Shown piece after piece: positions 7,382-12,254 of a stretch of DNA of 12,254 nucleotides; position 1 is the first letter of the stretch, and the number at the start of each line of letters is the position of its first letter. The notes under the pieces were generated by a model. The model was not told the DNA's origin. It was given only the letters and a program-made list of their open reading frames with translations, and did no database searches. The stretch lies in contig FR890575.1 of NCBI GenBank assembly GCA_000435075.1, positions 1 through 12,254 on the forward strand, read 5' to 3'. The DNA is from Bacteroides sp. CAG:770. Lineage in GTDB: Bacteria > Bacteroidota > Bacteroidia > Bacteroidales > UBA932. Made by a program: the position numbers and the translations under genes.

Positions 7382-8836
7382 TTATTTCAGATTAGGGTTC
7401 ACCAATGTCTCTGTAGCAGGAATCGGGAAAGTATAGTCCTTGTCGCCTGCCGGATGAAGATTGCCCGGATCATAATTGTTGTCTTTCCCCGCGAAAGCTT
7501 CATCTTCAAGTTCCAGGCGGAGGATATCATACCATCTCACATTCTCACCTGCGAATTCCCACTTGCGCTCATCCACAACTGCCTTGATGAAATCTTCTCT
7601 TGACAGTCCGGAATATGTGCTCAGACCGGCCCTTGTGCGGATCTTGTTGAGCCACTGATAAGCTTCATCAGTTACGGAACCTGATCTTGCAGCAGCTTCC
7701 GCATAGGTCAATGCTGTCTGTGAGAGACGGAGCAGATGTGCAGGTATCGAAGCAGAGCAGCTCGAATAACCGTTCTGAGGCAACATCATAAGCTTCAGAT
7801 ATGAAGGATGCTGTTTTTCCCAAGTCTCCCAAGAACGTCCATCCGGTGTCTTGGTATAGAATGTATAATCCTTTCTTACGCCCTCAGGGAAATCCTTGAA
7901 GAACTGAACTTCGGCGAACAGGATGTTCCATCCTCCGATCTCGCCAGGCTCTGACCACCAGCCGTAGAATACGCAGACGTCGGATACTGATGCAGGAATC
8001 ACGAAGAGATCTTCCTTGGTAATGTTATCGCCCTTGTCAATGTTTCTGAACAGGTCCTTGAAATCATTTTCAAGTTCGAAATGTGCAGAGGCAGCACCAT
8101 CCAGAACAGCCTTCGCCTCATCGGCTGCCTTTGCATAATATCCGTCCTTCTTGAGAGGCCAGCCTGCCTCAACCAGATAGACCTCAGCTCTCAAAGCCCT
8201 AGCCACCAATTTGTTAGGACGTCCAACCTCGCCATTGCGCCTTTCATTACCAAGGAGCTCTACCGCATTTTCAAGGTCTTTTTCTATTTGTTCGTAAACT
8301 TTAGCAGGGGAAGATGGGGCCATTGTCGCATCTGCCACATTGTAGTTTGGAGAAAGCATCAGCGGCATGTCTCCCCAAAGCTGGCAGAGGATGAAATTGG
8401 CATAGGCACGAAGGAAATAAGCCTCACCTGCAATCACTTTGATTACATCCTGGCTGCCGGTGCAAGACTCGTAATTTGCAATGACCTTATTGGCATTGAC
8501 AATGACCTTGAAGAGGCCATTCCAAGTGCTTCCGACGGAACCGTTTCCGTCAGTCACGCAGCAGCGGTCGATTTCAGTACCGGCGGCATCAGTGGTAGGC
8601 AGATACATGTCATCTGCACCGGCCGTAATCTGGTGGTAAGTTCCATTGCAAAGACCTGCAGCCCATGGTGTATTCAGTCCGCGATATGCACCTGTAAGTG
8701 CAGCCTCAAGGCCATTCTGAGTCTGAAGGTACGAATCGAATATTTTGCCTTTTGACTCCTCATTAAGGAAATCTCCACAACTTGTTGTCAATGCGAGAGT
8801 GCATACGGCAACCATTATATTAAATATCTTTTTCAT
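7382..8836 (-). CDS. susD: SusD/RagB-like surface glycan-binding lipoprotein
   Basis: The product is 484 residues, a normal length for the family. The signal peptide ends in LTTSC with lipid Cys20, followed by GDFLNEES, a common SusD start. The N-terminal SusD-like region has TPR-type helices; GEAYFLRAYANFILCQLWGD (137-156) is the hallmark stretch. The C-terminal SusD/RagB region ends with DERKWEFAGENVRWYDILRL (422-441) and PIPATETLVNPNL. SusD proteins sit as a lid on SusC at the outer membrane and deliver oligosaccharides. The aromatic-rich patch YGWWSEPGEIGGWN (291-304) could be part of the glycan site, which is inference. It lies 18 bp after the susC stop and 2 bp before the GH5 gene. The symbol denotes family, not starch specificity. 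Confidence 0.93.
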   Translation of the reverse strand: MKKIFNIMVAVCTLALTTSCGDFLNEESKGKIFDSYLQTQNGLEAALTGAYRGLNTPWAAGLCNGTYHQITAGADDMYLPTTDAAGTEIDRCCVTDGNGSVGSTWNGLFKVIVNANKVIANYESCTGSQDVIKVIAGEAYFLRAYANFILCQLWGDMPLMLSPNYNVADATMAPSSPAKVYEQIEKDLENAVELLGNERRNGEVGRPNKLVARALRAEVYLVEAGWPLKKDGYYAKAADEAKAVLDGAASAHFELENDFKDLFRNIDKGDNITKEDLFVIPASVSDVCVFYGWWSEPGEIGGWNILFAEVQFFKDFPEGVRKDYTFYTKTPDGRSWETWEKQHPSYLKLMMLPQNGYSSCSASIPAHLLRLSQTALTYAEAAARSGSVTDEAYQWLNKIRTRAGLSTYSGLSREDFIKAVVDERKWEFAGENVRWYDILRLELEDEAFAGKDNNYDPGNLHPAGDKDYTFPIPATETLVNPNLK

Positions 8837-8854
8837 GATTGATGTGTCGGATAA

Positions 8855-11509
8855 TTAAAATTTGATATTCAGGCCAAGAGTGAATGAACGGGCATTAGGA
8901 TATGATCCATAGTCAAGTCCCTGCATGATATCTGAAGTTCCGCCGCCAACGTTGGAAGCCTCAGGGTCAATGCCTTTGTACTTGGTGATTGTGAAGAGGT
9001 TGGTCGCGTTCAATGATACTGTGACGTTTCCGACCTTCTTTACATTGAAATTGTAAGCCAAACTGAGGTTCTTCAGTCTTACATAGCTGCCTTTCTCAAG
9101 CCAGAGACTTGATACAGGGTACCATTTGCTGGTCTCACTCCATGCAGGAAGGAATGCATCCTGGTTTTCAGGAGTCCATCTTTCCTTGATTTCGCTGAAT
9201 CTCGCTCCGGTAACATCACGTGAAGCCATCATGTTGATACAACGGTTGTAGTTCAGTTTGTCGTTTCCGAATGTGCCCTGCCAGAACATATTGACAGACA
9301 AATTCTTATAGCTGAAATTGGTATTCCATCCCATTGTGGTCTTAGGCATACCGTAACCGATTATCTTGTAGTCAGATGCATCGATTACATGGTCTCCGTT
9401 CAGGTCCTCATAACGGGCATCACCCGGAACCATGCCGTACTTGGCAGCTTCTGCAGCCTCGCTCTGCTTCCAAGGACCGAGATAATTCAATCCGTAGATT
9501 GTTCCGAGAGGCTGTCCCACACGGTAGATGAAATCATACATACCGTCATTTATACCGGTAAGGTTGGATGCCACATATACTGTTTCCTGCTCTCCGAGGT
9601 CAAGCACTTTATTCTTGAGGAAGGATACATTGACAGTAGTTTCGAGAGAGAAATCCTTGTTCTCGATAATTCTTCCTGTGATTGAAAGGTCAACACCTGA
9701 GTTTCTGATGCTTCCGATATTTGAAACGACGCTTCCGCCACCCTGATAGTTAGGAACGGACTTGTTCAGAAGCAAATCGCGGGTTTCCTTTGTATAGTAG
9801 TCTGCTTCCAATGTCAATCTGTCGTCAAACAAACCGAAGTCCAGACCGAAGTCAGCCTGAGATGTGGTCTCCCATTTGAGATCAGAATTGGCAGGATTTC
9901 CTGCAGACAATCCGCTGTTCGACGTACCTGGGACGAACGGATAGGTTACATTCTCAAATGCGGATTTGGTCGCATAAGGTGAAATTGCCTGGCTACCTGA
10001 AAGACCCCAGCTGGCACGGAGCTTCAATTTGCTGACAACGTCAACACTCTCCATAAAGTGCTCTTTGCCAATGTTCCATGCGGCAGCAAATGCCGGGAAG
10101 GTAGAGAATCTGTTGTCCTTCGTAAACTTGGATGAACCATCACGACGTACAGAGGCAGAGATGAGATATCTTCCGTCATATGAATAGTTTACACGTCCGA
10201 TATATGAAAGGAGAGTCCACATTGAATAGTCACTTGAGACCTTCTGGGTACTTGACTGGGAAAGGTTGTCGTACTTCAAGTCCGGGAAGAGCAGGCCAAG
10301 TGCCTGGGAATTCTGGCTGTTGAACTTGTAAGACTGGGTCTCCACAGCTGCAACTGCACTCAACTCATGCTTGTTGAAAGTTCTGTTATATGACAGCTGT
10401 GATGTCGTCTGAATGGTTCTTGCCTGTGAATTGAACACATTCGCACTAGGTGAACCTTTGGAAGCGATATTTCCTGACCAGTTCTTGTCTGTGGAAAGTA
10501 CCATGTCCGTAGCTGCCTGGAAATCAGCGGTCAATCCAGGAATAATCTCATAATTCGCACCGCCGAGCATTGTCAGGAATGTCTTTTCTGAAATTGATTC
10601 CTGGTCATAGATAAGCGCAAGCGGATTGGACTTGAGGGAGCCGTTGGTATCATTCATTCTGAGAGTGACGCCGTCTGCTTCGTACGGACCGATTGCAGGG
10701 TTCCATGCAATAGCCTGATTGATGACGGTAGATGCACCGGAATAACCGCCGTTGTTCTTTCCTGTCGAACGGCTAGCATTAATATTGAAACGGACCTTGA
10801 ACTTATCTGTAATGTTGGAATTGAGGTTTGCCCTTACATTGAAGCGCTCATAGCCTGATTCCTTCACAATACCCTGCTGATTCAGATAGTTTCCTGAAAC
10901 TCGGTACTGGGTATTGTCGTTTCCGCCGTCAATGCTGATCTGATGCTGATGTGAAACGGCTGTGCGAAGAACCGCTCCGAGGTAGTCGTAGCCGCCGGTC
11001 TTCTCCAGTTCAGCAATCTGGGTCGGAGTAAATACTTCTCCCGTACCGAATGCCTTGTTGTGTTCGTTGTAAAGTGTCGCATATTCAGCGGCGCTCAACA
11101 AATCATAGTTCTTTATAATCTTGGATGCTGTAACACTACCGTCATAGGTGACATGCGTCTTGCCCTGCTTATCACCGCTCTTGGTAGTGATGAGGATAAC
11201 GCCGTTGGCACCGCGTGAACCATAAATCGCAGTTGAAGATGCATCCTTGAGAACTTCCATCGACTTGATGTCATTAGGATTGATGGAATTGAAATCGGCA
11301 CCGACGAATCCGTCAATGACAAAGAGAGGGCTGTTGTCGCCGAGGACAGAGTTGGCACCACGCACACGGATTCTTACGTCTCCGCCAGGAGCACCTACGG
11401 TATTGGATACCTGCACACCTGATGCACGGCCCTGCAGGGCCTGATCGACGCGTGTAACTTTCTGTGCTTTGAATGACTCGGAACTTACCTGAGAAAGAGC
11501 TCCTGTCAA
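8855..11509 (-). CDS. susC: SusC-like TonB-dependent transporter, plug and barrel part (frameshifted)
   Basis: This reading frame covers 884 residues, beginning within the transporter at a TTG and ending in LGLNIKF, with the terminal Phe typical of outer-membrane barrels. Residues about 1-112 form the plug: DQALQGRASGVQV (22-34), IRVRGANSV (47-55), PLFVIDGF (61-68) and MEVLKDASSTAIYGSRGANG (84-103). The remainder is the 22-strand-type barrel with many aromatic-ended strands. It has no signal peptide of its own. The missing front (signal peptide, carboxypeptidase-D-like domain and TonB-box region) is encoded at once upstream in another frame (11506-11886), so the two pieces are one gene split by a one-base loss. 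Restored, the protein would be about 1010 residues, a normal SusC length. It would import oligosaccharides with its SusD partner. The TTG is only where the frame opens; I do not think it is a real start. Confidence 0.9.
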   Translation of the reverse strand: MTGALSQVSSESFKAQKVTRVDQALQGRASGVQVSNTVGAPGGDVRIRVRGANSVLGDNSPLFVIDGFVGADFNSINPNDIKSMEVLKDASSTAIYGSRGANGVILITTKSGDKQGKTHVTYDGSVTASKIIKNYDLLSAAEYATLYNEHNKAFGTGEVFTPTQIAELEKTGGYDYLGAVLRTAVSHQHQISIDGGNDNTQYRVSGNYLNQQGIVKESGYERFNVRANLNSNITDKFKVRFNINASRSTGKNNGGYSGASTVINQAIAWNPAIGPYEADGVTLRMNDTNGSLKSNPLALIYDQESISEKTFLTMLGGANYEIIPGLTADFQAATDMVLSTDKNWSGNIASKGSPSANVFNSQARTIQTTSQLSYNRTFNKHELSAVAAVETQSYKFNSQNSQALGLLFPDLKYDNLSQSSTQKVSSDYSMWTLLSYIGRVNYSYDGRYLISASVRRDGSSKFTKDNRFSTFPAFAAAWNIGKEHFMESVDVVSKLKLRASWGLSGSQAISPYATKSAFENVTYPFVPGTSNSGLSAGNPANSDLKWETTSQADFGLDFGLFDDRLTLEADYYTKETRDLLLNKSVPNYQGGGSVVSNIGSIRNSGVDLSITGRIIENKDFSLETTVNVSFLKNKVLDLGEQETVYVASNLTGINDGMYDFIYRVGQPLGTIYGLNYLGPWKQSEAAEAAKYGMVPGDARYEDLNGDHVIDASDYKIIGYGMPKTTMGWNTNFSYKNLSVNMFWQGTFGNDKLNYNRCINMMASRDVTGARFSEIKERWTPENQDAFLPAWSETSKWYPVSSLWLEKGSYVRLKNLSLAYNFNVKKVGNVTVSLNATNLFTITKYKGIDPEASNVGGGTSDIMQGLDYGSYPNARSFTLGLNIKF

Positions 11510-11886
11510 AGTACTTTCTTCGCAGTACCATAACCGATCATCACCACCTCGTCAAGCATGGTAGTATCATCGTTAAGCACGACATTGATAATAGACTGTT
11601 CGCCCACAACTACAGTCTTTGTCTCATATCCGAGACAGGTGAAGACAAGTTTTGCACCTGTTTTTACAGAAATTGCATATTTACCGGAAGCGTCAGTAAC
11701 TACTCCGGACGTTGTCCCGTCCTCTACGACTCCTGCTCCGATGACAGGCAGTCCGGCATTGTCAGTCACCTGACCGGTGACCTTTACATTACTCTGCGCG
11801 CTGGCGTAGGTAAAAAAGCCTGAACAAACAATAAAAGTGAATGAAAACACAAGTGCGACTAAACGCATTGCAAGAAACCTTTTCAT
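11506..11886 (-). CDS. susC: SusC-like transporter, N-terminal part (frameshifted)
   Basis: This piece is 126 residues from the ATG at 11886. It has a signal peptide (MKRFLAMRL then a hydrophobic core, likely cut after ASA at residue 30), a carboxypeptidase-D regulatory-like domain (about 35-107; GYET near 87) and the TonB-box-like LDEVVMIGYGTAKK (111-124). It then reads VL and stops. In intact SusC proteins GYGTAKK is followed by a stretch such as STLTG, which is exactly what the next frame encodes. The frame is open further up to 11952, but the ATG at 11886 places the signal peptide at the N-terminus and is preferred. If the frameshift is real, this secreted fragment would be non-functional. 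It is the first gene of the operon. Confidence 0.85.
   Translation of the reverse strand: MKRFLAMRLVALVFSFTFIVCSGFFTYASAQSNVKVTGQVTDNAGLPVIGAGVVEDGTTSGVVTDASGKYAISVKTGAKLVFTCLGYETKTVVVGEQSIINVVLNDDTTMLDEVVMIGYGTAKKVL
11515..11518 (-). other. frameshift point in susC
   Basis: On the minus strand the junction reads GCGAAGAAAGTACTTTGACA. One extra A in the AAA run (11515-11517) would give AAG AAA AGT ACT TTG ACA, that is KKSTLT, and would join the two susC frames. A one-base deletion in an A run is the simplest explanation. It could be a true mutation or a sequencing or assembly error. Confidence 0.85.
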
Positions 11887-11932
11887 TGCATCATTCGTTA
11901 AAGTGTTATTACTAAAAAACATAAGCAGAATG

Positions 11933-11950
11933 GTTGCTCCGAGAAGCAAC
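11933..11950 (-). other. hairpin in the susC leader
   Basis: GTTGCT and AGCAAC form a perfect 6-bp stem with a 6-nt loop in the predicted susC 5' leader. On the transcript a run of six U follows only after about a dozen bases, so it is not a standard terminator. It may affect leader stability or translation. Confidence 0.35.
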
Positions 11951-12002
11951 AATCTCCGGCCCGTCGAAAAATACCATTACGATATCTTTCATCGAACCGG
12001 AG

Positions 12003-12034
12003 CAAAATTACATTGACAAAGACATGTCTCCAAT
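12003..12034 (-). promoter_or_regulatory. candidate promoter of the susC operon
   Basis: The minus strand reads TAATTTTG at 12010-12003, a full match to the Bacteroides -7 consensus TAnnTTTG, and ATTG at 12034-12031, three of four to the -33 TTTG, with a 20-bp spacer as expected. Transcription would begin near 11997, giving a leader of about 110 nt before the susC ATG. The spacer holds the perfect palindrome AGACATGTCT (12020-12029), a candidate operator. Confidence 0.55.
12020..12029. promoter_or_regulatory. 10-bp palindrome AGACATGTCT in the susC promoter
   Basis: This perfect palindrome lies between the proposed -33 and -7 elements and recurs exactly at 1521-1530 in the start of the regulator gene. 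A regulator bound here would sit within the polymerase footprint, which suits repression or spacer remodelling better than classical activation. Function is inferred only. Confidence 0.35.
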
Positions 12035-12173
12035 TTCTCAGCCCATATTATGACAATGCAGGCCGAAAATATTCTGAAAAACACCTATGCAAAACGATAA
12101 AATTAAGAAATACAATCATCTGATTTACAGATAATTATGTAGCATTTCCACCCATGCATCTGGATTAAGTGGC

Positions 12174-12254
12174 AAGCGTCTCCGCGGTTAGGTGTTTGCC
12201 GGGCTATTGTTATCTGGATAGCGTTTTCGGAGTTATGTCTTTTGGTAAGCGTCT
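12174..12254. repeat. degenerate 28-nt repeats at the right edge
   Basis: Two 28-nt units, 12174-12201 (AAGCGTCTCCGCGGTTAGGT...) and 12219-12246 (TAGCGTTTTCGGAGTTATGT...), agree at 17 of 28 positions. They are separated by 17 nt. A third copy begins at 12247 (AAGCGTCT) and is cut by the window end. ATCTGGAT also occurs twice (12158-12165, 12212-12219). The copies are too divergent for CRISPR repeats. It looks like the margin of an intergenic repeat array. Confidence 0.45.

Larger units (their letters stand above)
11887..12254. other. susC upstream region
   Basis: This 368-bp region has no convincing gene. From susC outwards it contains a leader with a small hairpin (11933-11950) and a 26-codon ATG frame (minus strand, 11992-11912), a promoter candidate (12003-12034) with an embedded palindrome, about 120 bp of AT-rich sequence without a clear feature, and repeat-like sequence running off the right edge (12174-12254). 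Confidence 0.6.

Noticed and set aside
8081..8755. Plus-strand open frame of 224 codons opposite susD
   Set aside because: SusD motifs on the other strand are unambiguous, and the antisense product looks random.
11505..11520. Programmed -1 frameshifting in susC
   Set aside because: The junction GCG AAG AAA GTA lacks a good heptameric slippery sequence (re-pairing to GAA would mismatch), and no stimulating structure is evident; a one-base deletion is simpler.
11887..11952. Earlier TTG start for the susC N-terminal frame at 11952
   Set aside because: It would add 22 residues before the signal peptide; the ATG at 11886 gives a standard signal sequence.
12174..12254. CRISPR array at the right edge
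   Set aside because: The copies differ at about 40 percent of positions and the spacing is irregular; CRISPR repeats are nearly identical.

Overview
The window comes from a Bacteroidota genome, most likely Bacteroidales. The evidence is a tandem SusC/SusD pair, four proteins that look like SPII lipoproteins, a membrane-anchored sensor with a seven-bladed-propeller-like periplasmic part, lack of clear Shine-Dalgarno sites, and promoter-like TAnnTTTG elements. It holds a compact polysaccharide utilization locus (PUL).

Layout: positions 1-106 are intergenic and contain a G11A7 homopolymer block. A DUF4886/SGNH-like lipoprotein lies on the minus strand at 107-1354. After a divergent promoter region comes the plus-strand regulator (1463-4219). 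It has a periplasmic propeller, a Y_Y_Y domain, one membrane helix, a coiled coil and a LuxR-type helix-turn-helix, with no kinase. The minus-strand operon runs towards it, in transcription order: susC-like transporter (11886 to 8855, broken by a one-base frameshift near 11515-11518), susD-like lipoprotein (8836-7382), GH5-type glycosidase lipoprotein (7379-6153) and a second clan GH-A, agarase-like glycosidase lipoprotein (6153-4231). Spacing is tight: 18 bp, 2 bp, then a 1-bp TAATG overlap. The operon and the regulator converge with only 11 bp between their stop codons. A 368-bp leader/intergenic region upstream of susC carries a good promoter candidate, a hairpin and, at the right edge, the start of a degenerate 28-nt repeat array.

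Working model (inference): the two lipoprotein glycosidases cut a beta-linked polysaccharide at the cell surface or in the periplasm, SusD captures the oligosaccharides, SusC imports them using TonB energy, and the regulator senses a breakdown product and activates the operon. The DUF4886 protein may remove an ester or another small group. No SusE/F-type surface glycan-binding protein is seen between susD and the enzymes. The substrate cannot be fixed from sequence alone; the GH5 motifs lean towards beta-1,3-glucanase-like enzymes, and the second enzyme towards GH50/agarase-like ones. The most notable points are the susC frameshift, an identical 10-bp palindrome in the susC promoter and in the start of the regulator gene, and the uncertain family of the 640-residue glycosidase.
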